A stretch of DNA of 31,749 nucleotides from CAYZAK01 sp964476445. GTDB taxonomy: Bacteria; CG03; SLGR01; JAGXOG01. The notes beneath the pieces are model-generated. The model ran no database searches. It was not told the DNA's origin and worked only from the letters and a program-made list of their open reading frames with translations. Below are positions 15,709 through 24,008 of the stretch, piece by piece (position 1 is the first letter of the stretch; each line of letters opens with the position of its first letter). Made by a program: the position numbers and the translations under genes. The DNA lies in NCBI GenBank assembly GCA_964476445.1, contig CAYZAK010000018.1, positions 1 to 31,749 on the forward strand, in the 5' to 3' direction.

Positions 15709-16187
15709 TATTTTCCTCCTCTTTCTAAGGCTATAATTCCGGTCCGTACCAACTCTATAATATTATAGGGTTTCATAAGCTTTATAAAAGCTTTGATCTT
15801 ATCTTCGGTTCCGGTAACCTCTATCATTATACTTTTATTGGCAACATCGACAATTTTTGCTCTGAATATAGAAACAATCTCCATAATTTCCGGTCGGGTT
15901 GACTTGCCGGCTTTTACTCTTATTAGTATGAGATCTCTTTCTATTATTTCCTTGCCCTGATAATCTTTAACTTTAATTACTTCAGGCAGTTTATTCAGTT
16001 GCTTAGTTACCTGTTCTAAAACGGCTTCATCTCCTTTCACAACTATGGTCATCCTGGATATATCCGGACTTTCTGTCTCCCCTACAGCCAAGGAATCAAT
16101 ATTAAATCCTCTGGCGCTGAAAAGACCCGAAATCTTTGCCAGGACACCAAACTCATTTTCTACTAAAACTGATATTGTATGTTTCAT
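15708..16187 (-). CDS. ilvN: acetolactate synthase small (regulatory) subunit
   Basis: A 159-residue regulatory subunit of acetohydroxyacid synthase. An N-terminal ACT domain (about 3-75) opens with TISVLVENEFGVLAKISGLF and ARGFNIDSLAVGETE, the site where valine-type feedback inhibitors bind in this family. A C-terminal domain follows (about 80-159). It stimulates IlvB and confers end-product control. An AGGAG ribosome site precedes the ATG, 39 bp after ilvB, and the gene overlaps ilvC by one base. Confidence 0.96.
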   Translation of the reverse strand: MKHTISVLVENEFGVLAKISGLFSARGFNIDSLAVGETESPDISRMTIVVKGDEAVLEQVTKQLNKLPEVIKVKDYQGKEIIERDLILIRVKAGKSTRPEIMEIVSIFRAKIVDVANKSIMIEVTGTEDKIKAFIKLMKPYNIIELVRTGIIALERGGK

Positions 16188-16226
16188 AATTTTAATACTC
16201 CTTTTTGTTTTTTCCGGGATTATCCA

Positions 16227-17915
16227 TCAGGCCATATCCAGCAGAATTTCGTCTATTGCCGCTCCGCCGGGCACCATGGGATAAACATTTTCTTCGGGAT
16301 CTACCAAACAATCGACCACTACCGGTCTATCATTAACTTTCAAAGCTTTTTCCAGGGCCGGTACAACTTCATCGGGTTCTTTAACCGTAATCCCCTCGGC
16401 ACCGTATGCCCGGGCAACTTTAGCAAAATCAGGTACCCTGCAATTATTATCTTTTCCAAGACATACTGTCGAATATCTTTTATCAAAAAATAGTTCCTGC
16501 CACTGACGGACCATTCCTAGATAATTATTATTTAAAACCAAAATCAGTACCGGAATGTTTTCCACAACGCATGTAGCCAGTTCCTGAATATTCATCTGAA
16601 AACTTCCGTCCCCAGCTATATCAACTACCGGCGAATCCGGTCGGCCTTTTTTCGCCCCGATGGCCGCAGGAAAACCGTATCCCATTGTTCCCAGCCCCCC
16701 GGAAGTTAAAAAAGTCCTGGGTTCATCGTATTTATAAAACTGCTCAGCCCACATCTGACACTGCCCCACTTCGGTGGCAATCACGGCCTTGCCTTTAGTA
16801 ACTTCCCAGAGTTTTTCAACTACATACTGGGGTTTTAATCTACCGTCCTCTTTATTATAAGTAAGGGGATACTGTTTTTTCCAGGCAGATATTTTATCAT
16901 GCCAATCTTTACGATTTTTCTTCTTAACCTGTTTGGTCAGTGATTTTAAAATATCTTTTGCGTCGCCGACTATAGGAATGTCAGCTCTTACATTTTTAGA
17001 AATAGAGGTAGGATCTATATCTATATGAACTATTTTTGCTCCGCTGGCAAAATCTTCTAATCTTCCGGTCACCCGGTCGTCAAATCTGGCACCAATTGCG
17101 ATTACCAAATCTGAATTCTGAACCGAATGATTGGCGTAATAAGTACCGTGCATTCCCAACATACCCAGAGACAAATCGGACTGGGCCGGAAAAGAACCTA
17201 TTCCCATGAGAGTATTGGTCACCGGCAATTTGCCTTTTTTAGCAAATTTACGTAATTGTTCACTGGCATTCGATATAATTACTCCCCCGCCGGCATAAAT
17301 GACCGGTCTTTCAGATTTATTTATAGCCTCGGCCGCCAGCTTTATCTGCTTGGAATTACCTTTTATCTTGGGTTTATATCCTCTGATATTAACTTTTTTA
17401 GGATAATTAAACTCTGTCTCGCTTATCTGCACATCTTTGGGTAAATCAATAACTACCGGACCCGGGCGGCCGGTCCGGGCCAGATGAAAAGCCTCTTTTA
17501 TAGTGGCGGCAAGATCTTTTACATCGATAACTAAATAATTCTTTTTGGTTACCGGCCGGGTTATTCCAGTAGTATCGGCTTCCTGAAAAGCGTCATTACC
17601 CACAAGGTGAGTACCCACCTGACCGGTTATGGCCACTACAGGCACAGAATCCATAAAAGCGGTGGCCAGTCCGGTCACTAAATTAGTTGCTCCAGGGCCG
17701 GAAGTAGCCAGACAAACGCCAACCTTGCCGGTAGCTCGGGCATACCCGTCGGCCATATGGGATGCAGCCTGTTCATGTCTGGTAAGTAAAAATTCCAGCT
17801 CTTTTTCATCATGTAAGTCATCTAATATAGGTATTACAGCCCCCCCGCCAATACCAAACATTATCTCAACACCTTCTTTCTTTAGACTTTCCAGAACTAT
17901 TTTTGATCCTCTCAT
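16227..17915 (-). CDS. ilvB: acetolactate synthase large (catalytic) subunit
   Basis: A ThDP- and FAD-dependent enzyme joining two pyruvates, or pyruvate with 2-ketobutyrate, the first shared step to valine/leucine and isoleucine. It is 562 residues with the three ThDP-enzyme domains. The catalytic Glu48 lies in TRHEQAASHMADGYARATG, and the ThDP-Mg motif is GDGSFQMNIQEL...NNNYLGMVRQWQ. The usual FGYPGGAVLP reads FGIGGGAVIP (20-29), a small departure. An AAGGAG ribosome site precedes the ATG. It follows ilvD by 53 bp. Confidence 0.96.
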   Translation of the reverse strand: MRGSKIVLESLKKEGVEIMFGIGGGAVIPILDDLHDEKELEFLLTRHEQAASHMADGYARATGKVGVCLATSGPGATNLVTGLATAFMDSVPVVAITGQVGTHLVGNDAFQEADTTGITRPVTKKNYLVIDVKDLAATIKEAFHLARTGRPGPVVIDLPKDVQISETEFNYPKKVNIRGYKPKIKGNSKQIKLAAEAINKSERPVIYAGGGVIISNASEQLRKFAKKGKLPVTNTLMGIGSFPAQSDLSLGMLGMHGTYYANHSVQNSDLVIAIGARFDDRVTGRLEDFASGAKIVHIDIDPTSISKNVRADIPIVGDAKDILKSLTKQVKKKNRKDWHDKISAWKKQYPLTYNKEDGRLKPQYVVEKLWEVTKGKAVIATEVGQCQMWAEQFYKYDEPRTFLTSGGLGTMGYGFPAAIGAKKGRPDSPVVDIAGDGSFQMNIQELATCVVENIPVLILVLNNNYLGMVRQWQELFFDKRYSTVCLGKDNNCRVPDFAKVARAYGAEGITVKEPDEVVPALEKALKVNDRPVVVDCLVDPEENVYPMVPGGAAIDEILLDMA

Positions 17916-17968
17916 ATTTTTCTCCTTTTATAGATAGAAACTTTAAGTTTCACCTAATCTTCACCTGA

Positions 17969-19621
17969 CTATTCAAGTATCGCTCCCCGGGCCGCTGACT
18001 TGACAAGTTTTGAATATTTCGCCAGCCATCCGGAAACTTTTTTTTCAGGTTTTTTCCATTTAAGCATTCTTAATTTTAATTCCTGTTCGGTTAACTTCAC
18101 ATCCAGTTTTCTGTTGGGTATATCAATATTTATAATATCTCCGTCCTTTACCGCGGCAAGGTTGCCACCAGCGGCGGCTTCAGGTGATATATGCCCTATG
18201 CACGGTCCCCTTGTCCCCCCAGAAAACCTACCGTCTGTAATTAATGCCACATCTTTTTCCATGCCCAATCCTGCTATTAAGGAAGTGGGATTCAGCATCT
18301 CGGGCATACCCGGTCCGCCGGCCGGCCCCTCGTACCTTATCACTATAACATCTCCTTTTTTAATATCTCTGTTTTTAATTGCTTTTAAAGCGTCGCTTTC
18401 GCTGTTATATACCCTTGCCGAGCCGGACATTACCATATTGGACTCATCTACTGCAGCTGTTTTAACCACCGAACCATCGGGACAAATATTACCTTTGAGT
18501 ATAGCCAAACCGCCCTGTTCCTTAAAGGGATTAGATTTAGCTCTTATTATTTCTATGTCTTCAACCAAGGCGTTTTGGGCTATAGTTTTTATCCGAGTGC
18601 CTGAAACCGTGGGGTTATCTTTTAAAAAAGATCTAAGCCGGTTCAAAACAGCCGGAATACCTCCGGCCCATTCTAAATCCTCCATAAAATAGTCCCCACC
18701 GGGTCTTAAGCTTAAAATCTGGGGAACCTGCTTACTTATTTTATCGAATTTATCAAGATTTAAATCCACTCCCGCTTCCCGGGCAATGGCCGGTAGATGA
18801 AGAACTGTATTGGTAGAACCGCCGGTCGCCATATCCACAACGATGGCATTGTAAAGAGATTTTTTATTTAATATTTTATCAGGAGTTACGCTTTTATCTA
18901 CCAGGTTTACCACTTGTTTACCGCTTCGGTAGGCAAGTCTTTCTTTTTTAGCCGAAACAGCCAGAGCGGTCCCGCAACCCGGCAAACTCATCCCCATAAC
19001 TTCGGTCAAGCTGTTCATGGTATTGGCCGTGTACAAGCCCTGGCAGGAACCACATCCCGGACAAGCATTTAAAGTAAAATCTTCCAATTCTTCTCTATCG
19101 ATATTTCCAGCCTCATAATTTCCCACCGCCTCAAATGTATCCCTGACCAGGGATAACTTTTTACCATTCTTTCTTCCCGTCAGCATGGGCCCGGCAGTGA
19201 CAATCATTGAAGGTATATTCAACCTGGCGGCAGCCATCAACATACCGGGTGTAATCTTATCACAACTGGTTAAAAGTACCAGTCCGTCAAAACCGTGGGC
19301 CATGGCTACGGATTCAACCGAATCCGCTATCAAATCTCGGGAAGGTAAAGAATACCGCATCCCCTCGTGACCCATGGCTATTCCGTCGCATATGGCCGGT
19401 ACCCCGAATTTAAAAGATATCCCCCCCCCGGCGTGTATCCCTTTTTCTATGGCGCCTTCTAGCCTCTCCATATGTACATGTCCGGGTACAACTTCGGAAA
19501 AGCTGCTGGCTATTCCGATAAACGGTTTCTTAAGTATTTCATTATTATCAACTCCGCAGGCATAAAGCAAAGCTCTGGAGGGAGCTCTGTCCGGACCTTT
19601 TTTTACTTTATCGCTTCTCAT
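17969..19621 (-). CDS. ilvD: dihydroxy-acid dehydratase
   Basis: Dehydrates dihydroxyisovalerate and dihydroxymethylvalerate to the 2-keto acids of valine and isoleucine, using an Fe-S cluster. The 550-residue length is normal. Cluster cysteines lie in LLTSCDKITPGM and NACPGCGSCQGLYTANTMN; VIRYEGPAGGPGMPEML and TDGRFSGGTRGPCIGH are further family signatures. The start is ATG at 19621, 16 bp after the small membrane-protein gene, placing it in the lysC-to-ecfT operon. Confidence 0.96.
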   Translation of the reverse strand: MRSDKVKKGPDRAPSRALLYACGVDNNEILKKPFIGIASSFSEVVPGHVHMERLEGAIEKGIHAGGGISFKFGVPAICDGIAMGHEGMRYSLPSRDLIADSVESVAMAHGFDGLVLLTSCDKITPGMLMAAARLNIPSMIVTAGPMLTGRKNGKKLSLVRDTFEAVGNYEAGNIDREELEDFTLNACPGCGSCQGLYTANTMNSLTEVMGMSLPGCGTALAVSAKKERLAYRSGKQVVNLVDKSVTPDKILNKKSLYNAIVVDMATGGSTNTVLHLPAIAREAGVDLNLDKFDKISKQVPQILSLRPGGDYFMEDLEWAGGIPAVLNRLRSFLKDNPTVSGTRIKTIAQNALVEDIEIIRAKSNPFKEQGGLAILKGNICPDGSVVKTAAVDESNMVMSGSARVYNSESDALKAIKNRDIKKGDVIVIRYEGPAGGPGMPEMLNPTSLIAGLGMEKDVALITDGRFSGGTRGPCIGHISPEAAAGGNLAAVKDGDIINIDIPNRKLDVKLTEQELKLRMLKWKKPEKKVSGWLAKYSKLVKSAARGAILE

Positions 19622-19637
19622 TAATGTATTCCTCTTC

Positions 19638-19886
19638 TTATTCTAATATTATAGTTTCCCCTTCATCTACTTCTACCTCATCCCGGTGATCAGGCTTTTC
19701 TTTAACCGCCGTTTCCGGGACCGGTTCGGGTTCAGCTTCTTCTTCTAACATAGGTGACTCCAGAACAGCTTCCATTTTAATCTTTTCCTTATCTTCACTG
19801 TCCCAGTTTAAGCCTATAATACAAAGAAGAATGGTAATAATAATAGTTAAAAATAAAGCTAATCGGGTCTGTTTGGTATTAAACAT
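19638..19886 (-). CDS. small single-span membrane protein with acidic tail, unknown function
   Basis: An 82-residue protein: a short basic N terminus (NTKQTR), one hydrophobic span (about 8-28, LALFLTIIITILLCIIGL), then a tail rich in Glu/Pro/Val (EEEAEPEPVPETAVKEKP). The positive-inside rule puts the acidic tail outside the cytoplasm. It has a GAGAGG ribosome site, starts 6 bp after cimA and ends 16 bp before ilvD, so it is clearly embedded in the operon. No family is recognised. It could be a membrane tether or a lineage-specific passenger gene. Confidence 0.65.
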   Translation of the reverse strand: MFNTKQTRLALFLTIIITILLCIIGLNWDSEDKEKIKMEAVLESPMLEEEAEPEPVPETAVKEKPDHRDEVEVDEGETIILE

Positions 19887-19892
19887 TGTAAT

Positions 19893-21467
19893 TTACCTCT
19901 CGCTTTTTAAAAGTTTATACGATATACTGTCCACCAGGGCCTCCCAGGAGGCTTCAATCATATTTTCCGAAACTCCAATTGTTCCCCATTCTGTATCTTT
20001 GTCCATAGATTCAATAAGAACTCGAACTTTTGCCGCTGTTCCTTCCCGGGCATTTATTACCCTTACCTTAAAATCCGTTAAACTTACTTCTCTTAATTGA
20101 GGATAAAAATTTTCTAAAGCTTTCCGAAGAGCATTATCCAAAGCGTTCACCGGACCATCTCCGTCGGCAGCGGTATGTTCCTCTTCGCCGTTCACTATAA
20201 CTTTTATAGTTGCTTCCGATTTTAGTTCACCACCTGTATTTTCTATTATAACTCTAAAACCCTCCAGTTCAAAAAATTTCTGACGTTCCCCTATTTCTTC
20301 CATCATAATTAATTCAAAGGAACCCTCCGCACCTTCAAAATGATATCCTTCCTTTTCAAGTTTTTTTATTCTTTTCAATAATTTTTGAACTTTTTTCTTT
20401 TCTTTTTTAAGATCTATACCAAATTCTTTAGACTTAAATTTTATATTACTTGAACCGGCCAGCTCGGAAAGTAAAATTCTTCGCTCGTTTCCCACGCTCT
20501 CTGGGTCTATGTGCTCGTAAGTTCGGGAATCTCTCCTGACGGCACTAACATGTATCCCGCCTTTGTGAGCAAAAGCCGAATGCCCCACAAAGGGCTGATG
20601 GGAATCCGGTATGCGATTAGATATTTCGTCTATGTACCTGGACAACTCAGTAAGTTTTTTTATATCATCATCCGCTAAACATTCATATCCCATCTTTAAC
20701 TGTAAATTAGCTATTGAAGAACTGAGATTGGCATTGCCGCATCTTTCTCCGTAGCCGTTTACAGTTCCCTGTATGAGCTTGCATCCCATTTCAACGGCAA
20801 CTATAGTATTAGCTACAGCTACTTCTGAATCATTGTGAGCGTGTATTCCCAGCGGAGTGTCAAATTCCCTGTTAACTGCCTTAACTATCTCAGAAACTTT
20901 TGCGGGCAGTACCCCACCGTTAGTTTCACAAAGTGATAAATTACTGGCGCCCCCTCTTACGGCGGCACGGAGGCACTTTAATGCATACTCAGGGTTTTTA
21001 AGATACCCGTCAAAAAAATGTTCGGCATCAAATATCACTTCTATATCTTTTTGCTTTAGAAAATCAACTGTCTCTTCAATCATTTTTAAGTTTTCATCCA
21101 GAGTTGTATTCAAAGCTTTCTCAACGTGAAGATCCCAGCATTTACCGAATACACTGCATACGGGCGGGTTAACTTCCAGAACTTTTTCAAGGACTTTATC
21201 GTTATAAGGAGAAATATTTTTTCTGCGGGTTGAGGTGAATGCCGTAATTCGAGAATTTTTGAGTTCCTCATCCTTAACCTTTTTAAAATAACTTATATCC
21301 TTAGGATTTGAACCCGGCCACCCTCCTTCTATATAATCTATACCCGCCCAGTCCAGTTTTCGGGTTAATTTTAACTTATCGTCAACTGAAAGAGAGATTC
21401 CCTCGGACTGAGTTCCATCTCTTAAGGTTGTATCAAGTACTGATATATTTTTATTTGTTTTTTTCAT
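19893..21467 (-). CDS. cimA: (R)-citramalate synthase
   Basis: Condenses acetyl-CoA with pyruvate to citramalate, entering the threonine-independent route to 2-ketobutyrate and isoleucine. The DTTLRDGTQSEGISLS motif and DYIEGGWPGSNPKD near the N terminus are the CimA signatures; GIHAHNDSEVAVANTIVA carries the metal-binding histidines. GDGPVNALDNALRKAL belongs to the C-terminal regulatory domain. The start is taken as ATG at 21467 (524 residues), two bases past the lysC stop (TAAAATG) and preceded by a weak GGGA. A GTG 33 bp upstream inside lysC is possible but adds nonconserved residues. No threonine deaminase is present in the window, consistent with this route. Confidence 0.93.
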   Translation of the reverse strand: MKKTNKNISVLDTTLRDGTQSEGISLSVDDKLKLTRKLDWAGIDYIEGGWPGSNPKDISYFKKVKDEELKNSRITAFTSTRRKNISPYNDKVLEKVLEVNPPVCSVFGKCWDLHVEKALNTTLDENLKMIEETVDFLKQKDIEVIFDAEHFFDGYLKNPEYALKCLRAAVRGGASNLSLCETNGGVLPAKVSEIVKAVNREFDTPLGIHAHNDSEVAVANTIVAVEMGCKLIQGTVNGYGERCGNANLSSSIANLQLKMGYECLADDDIKKLTELSRYIDEISNRIPDSHQPFVGHSAFAHKGGIHVSAVRRDSRTYEHIDPESVGNERRILLSELAGSSNIKFKSKEFGIDLKKEKKKVQKLLKRIKKLEKEGYHFEGAEGSFELIMMEEIGERQKFFELEGFRVIIENTGGELKSEATIKVIVNGEEEHTAADGDGPVNALDNALRKALENFYPQLREVSLTDFKVRVINAREGTAAKVRVLIESMDKDTEWGTIGVSENMIEASWEALVDSISYKLLKSER

Positions 21468-21468
21468 T

Positions 21469-22719
21469 TTATTTTTTCCCAAACTGGAGTTTTTTTTCAC
21501 AAAACTCCCGGTGTAAAGTTTTCACCGCTTCCTTACCTTTTTTCTTAGAAACCACGGAACTGATCTTTATTTCAGAGGTGGATATCATTTCAATATTTAT
21601 ATTATTTCTGGAAAGAATATCAAACATTTTAGCCGCTACCCCCGCATGGCTTTTCATCCCTATCCCAACTATGGAAACTTTTTCCACATCTTCATCTATT
21701 ATTATCTCTCCGGTACCCAGTTTATGCCTAATTTTTTCCATAACTTTACGGGCTCTGGAAAGCCGGTGATGCGCTACAGTAAAAGATATATCATTCACAC
21801 CGCTTTTATGCGCTGAAGATTGTATAATCATATCCACATTTATATTATCAGCGGCCAGGGCGCCGAAAATATTAGCTGCAACCCCTGGCCTGTCGGGCAC
21901 ATCTATTATAGTTATTTTAACCTGGTCTTCATCTAGGGTTACTCCCCGGACCACTACCTGCTCTAAATCTTTTGACTCTTTTGTAACCATAGTTCCACCT
22001 TTACTATAATTTTTCTCCATGCTGGATCGTAAATGTATATCAATACTGTTTTTTTTAGCCACTTCTATAGAACGGGACTGCAACACTTTTGCTCCCGCAG
22101 AGGCCATCTCCATCATTTCATCGTAACTTATTTTATTGATTTTTCGGGCTCCGGAAGTTATTCGGGGGTCAGTGGAATACACGCCTGCAACATCAGTGTA
22201 TATTTCGCAGACACTAGCATCCAGCACCGCTGCCAGAGCCACAGCACTTAAATCGCTTCCCCCTCTGCCCAGAGTGGTAATATTATTTTCCTCTGAAATC
22301 CCCTGGAATCCGGCCACAATGACAATATTATCTTTTTTAAGCGCTTCCTTAAGTTTACGGGTGTCAATCTTCTTAATTCTAGCTTTAGAATGAACCGAAT
22401 CAGTTAAGATGCCCACCTGGGTTCCCGTTAAAGATACTGCATTATAACCTTGGGATTTAACAGCCATAGCCATAAGTGATATACTTTGTTGTTCTCCGGT
22501 AGCCAGCAATACATCAAGCTCCCGGTGATCCGGGTCGTCTGTAATTTGAGAAGCCATTTCCAATAACCGGTCAGTGGTATTACCCGGAGCCGAAACTACA
22601 ACTACCACCTCATTACCGGAATTATAGGTCTCTATAATATGGTCGGCTACTTTCTTTATGTGGGCAGCATCCTTGACAGAAGAACCACCGTATTTTTGAA
22701 CAATAATTGATTTTTCCAC
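21469..22719 (-). CDS. lysC: aspartate kinase (monofunctional, two ACT domains)
   Basis: Phosphorylates aspartate, the entry step to lysine, threonine, methionine and DAP. It is 416 residues. KYGGSSV (9-15) starts the kinase domain and TTLGRGGSDLSAVALA the substrate region. Two ACT domains lie at about 265-335 and 345-410, with VPDRPGVAANIFGALA and SHAGVAAKMFDILSRNNINIEMIS, the usual lysine/threonine feedback sites. The start codon is GTG at 22717-22719 with an AGGAAAAG ribosome site 9 nt upstream. It is the first structural gene after the attenuator-like leader and heads the long operon. Confidence 0.96.
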   Translation of the reverse strand: MEKSIIVQKYGGSSVKDAAHIKKVADHIIETYNSGNEVVVVVSAPGNTTDRLLEMASQITDDPDHRELDVLLATGEQQSISLMAMAVKSQGYNAVSLTGTQVGILTDSVHSKARIKKIDTRKLKEALKKDNIVIVAGFQGISEENNITTLGRGGSDLSAVALAAVLDASVCEIYTDVAGVYSTDPRITSGARKINKISYDEMMEMASAGAKVLQSRSIEVAKKNSIDIHLRSSMEKNYSKGGTMVTKESKDLEQVVVRGVTLDEDQVKITIIDVPDRPGVAANIFGALAADNINVDMIIQSSAHKSGVNDISFTVAHHRLSRARKVMEKIRHKLGTGEIIIDEDVEKVSIVGIGMKSHAGVAAKMFDILSRNNINIEMISTSEIKISSVVSKKKGKEAVKTLHREFCEKKLQFGKK

Positions 22720-22771
22720 TAAATTAATCTTTTCCTGATAACTTTATATTTAACTTCTTAAGTAAAATATT

Positions 22772-22800
22772 AATATACATATTATCGTCTCAAATTTCAA
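22772..22800 (-). promoter_or_regulatory. possible second promoter for lysC, downstream of the terminator
   Basis: On the minus strand TTGAAA (22795-22800), a 17-nt spacer and TATATT (22772-22777) give two 5-of-6 matches at ideal spacing. It lies between the leader terminator and the lysC start, so it would give basal expression that bypasses attenuation. The surrounding DNA is very AT-rich, so chance is a real possibility. Confidence 0.4.
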
Positions 22801-22835
22801 TACCGTATTTAAAATATTTTAGACAATTTTAAAAT

Positions 22836-22869
22836 AAAAAAACCACCGTAACTTTTAAACGATGGCTTT
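22836..22869 (-). terminator. rho-independent terminator in the lysC operon leader
   Basis: On the minus strand the arm AAAGCCATCG (22860-22869) pairs with CGGTGG (22843-22848) and the following Us, with an 11-nt loop. Seven consecutive Us (22836-22842) follow the GC pairs. It sits after the leader ORF and about 115 bp before lysC. It may act as the attenuator terminator, as the end of the thr gene group, or both. Confidence 0.8.
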
Positions 22870-22949
22870 TCTTCAAATTTTTATTTTTGGATTTAATGTT
22901 GAATCAAAGCACACCCGGACCTGCGCCCGTAACAAGTACGGGCAGGCCC
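22861..22949 (-). promoter_or_regulatory. attenuator: leader hairpin and antiterminator pairing
   Basis: Inside the leader ORF a 13-bp stem with a 2-nt bulge forms from 22937-22949 and 22917-22931 around a CTTGT loop. Just after it, GGTGTGCTTT (22906-22915, the last three leader codons plus the first stop base) can pair with AAAGCCATC (22861-22869), the 5' arm of the terminator, giving 9 bp with one bulged U. The two pairings of the terminator arm exclude each other. A ribosome finishing the leader would cover the antiterminator strand and allow termination; one stalled upstream would leave it free. The pairings are visible in sequence; the switch mechanism is inferred. Confidence 0.6.
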
Positions 22950-22993
22950 AATATAACTAATACAATAGTGCTTGGATTCATTTTTTGTTTCAT
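22904..22993 (-). CDS. putative branched-chain amino acid leader peptide
   Basis: A 29-codon ORF (ATG at 22991-22993, TGA at 22904-22906) upstream of lysC. Residues 9-15 read TIVLVIL and 17-22 LPVLVT. In total 12 of 29 codons are Ile, Val or Leu, and two are Thr. A strong terminator follows its stop and its last codons can form an antiterminator, as in ilv/leu/thr leader peptides. The ATG sits where transcription from the promoter at 22999-23028 should begin, so the message may be leaderless; no ribosome site is seen. An internal ATG at codon 5 is an alternative start. A small hydrophobic membrane peptide is the main competing reading. Confidence 0.6.
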   Translation of the reverse strand: MKQKMNPSTIVLVILGLPVLVTGAGPGVL

Positions 22994-22998
22994 ATTTT

Positions 22999-23028
22999 AA
23001 GATACCAAATTTATAGTAATTATGTCAA
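22999..23028 (-). promoter_or_regulatory. promoter of the lysC-ilv-leu operon
   Basis: On the minus strand a perfect TTGACA (23023-23028) and TATCTT (22999-23004) are 18 nt apart, just after the thrB stop at 23051. Initiation would fall at about 22991-22993, on the leader peptide ATG. Confidence 0.5.
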
Positions 23029-23050
23029 GCTTAACGCTATGTGGCATAAT

Positions 23051-23974
23051 CTACTCTCTTTCCTGGAGCCGAATACCGCAAGTATCTATTTTAGTGTATA
23101 AGACTTCACAGGACACCCCCTTATCTTTCCAGATATTCTGCATTACTTTACCAATTTTTCTAGCTGTATTTTTACTTCCGGTAAATGATACAACCGAAGG
23201 CCCGGACCCGGTTATTGCTGTACCGTACGAGCCGACATTAAGAGTTTCTCTTACTATTCGATCAAAACCAGGTATGTATTTTTTTCTGTACGGCTGATGT
23301 ATTTTATCTTCCATGGCATTTCTTAACTCCTTGTAGTCCCCGGTTAAAAAAGAACCCATTAAAAGCGAAACCCGTGATAAGTTAAAGATAGAATTTTCTA
23401 TACTTAAGTTTTTGGGTATTATTTTACGAGCCTCATCTGTAGAGACCTCGATTTCGGGACTTCCTATTATAATTTTTAACTCTTTTTTAGGAAGATTATA
23501 TTTGTGATAAAATAGCTTTTTATCTTTAAAGTAAGAGACTGTAAACCCCCCGTTTACCGCAGGTACTGCATTATCGGCATGTCCCTCCAGATCGGCAGTC
23601 ATACGGGCTATATTTCTTTTGGTCATATTTAACCTAAAAATTCTGTTTGCTATATATATCCCTCCCGCACGGGCCGCAGCCGACGATCCAAGACCGCTTT
23701 TTAAAGGGATTTCACTGTCAATGATCATATCAAGTTCTGACTCCGGTTCATTGTTTTTAAACTTACTAACAGCGTATTTAAAACCCTGTCTTACAGCGTT
23801 TTTATCTATGGGTATACGTTTAGCCCGGTTTTTAAAAATAACTTTACCGGTTCCTAAAGAGGCAGTTATCTTGAGATATTTTTTAACTGCAAATCCCAAA
23901 ACATCAAAACCGGGTCCTATATTAGATACAGAAGCAGGCACTTTTACAATAAATTTCTTGTGGTGGGGATCCAT
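23051..23974 (-). CDS. thrB: homoserine kinase
   Basis: Phosphorylates homoserine for threonine synthesis. It is 307 residues, GHMP kinase fold. VPASVSNIGPGFDVLG (12-27) is the N-terminal substrate motif, PLKSGLGSSAAARAGG (90-105) the phosphate-binding loop, and GTAITGSGPSVVSF the C-terminal GHMP motif. It follows thrC by 34 bp and is the last gene of the aminotransferase-hom-thrC-thrB group; the promoter of the lysC operon starts about 20 bp beyond its stop. Confidence 0.95.
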   Translation of the reverse strand: MDPHHKKFIVKVPASVSNIGPGFDVLGFAVKKYLKITASLGTGKVIFKNRAKRIPIDKNAVRQGFKYAVSKFKNNEPESELDMIIDSEIPLKSGLGSSAAARAGGIYIANRIFRLNMTKRNIARMTADLEGHADNAVPAVNGGFTVSYFKDKKLFYHKYNLPKKELKIIIGSPEIEVSTDEARKIIPKNLSIENSIFNLSRVSLLMGSFLTGDYKELRNAMEDKIHQPYRKKYIPGFDRIVRETLNVGSYGTAITGSGPSVVSFTGSKNTARKIGKVMQNIWKDKGVSCEVLYTKIDTCGIRLQERE

Positions 23975-24008
23975 TTTTTATTTCTGGCGGGAAAACAAAA
24001 TTAAAGTA

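Noticed and set aside
18000..18692. A 230-codon plus-strand open frame opposite ilvD
   Set aside because: It lies entirely antisense to a clear ilvD, has no recognisable domain or ribosome site, and shows composition expected of a reverse frame.
22720..23050. T-box or lysine riboswitch upstream of lysC
   Set aside because: No T-box core (TGGNACCGCG-like) and no recognisable lysine-riboswitch elements are present; the leader ORF with alternative hairpins explains the region better.
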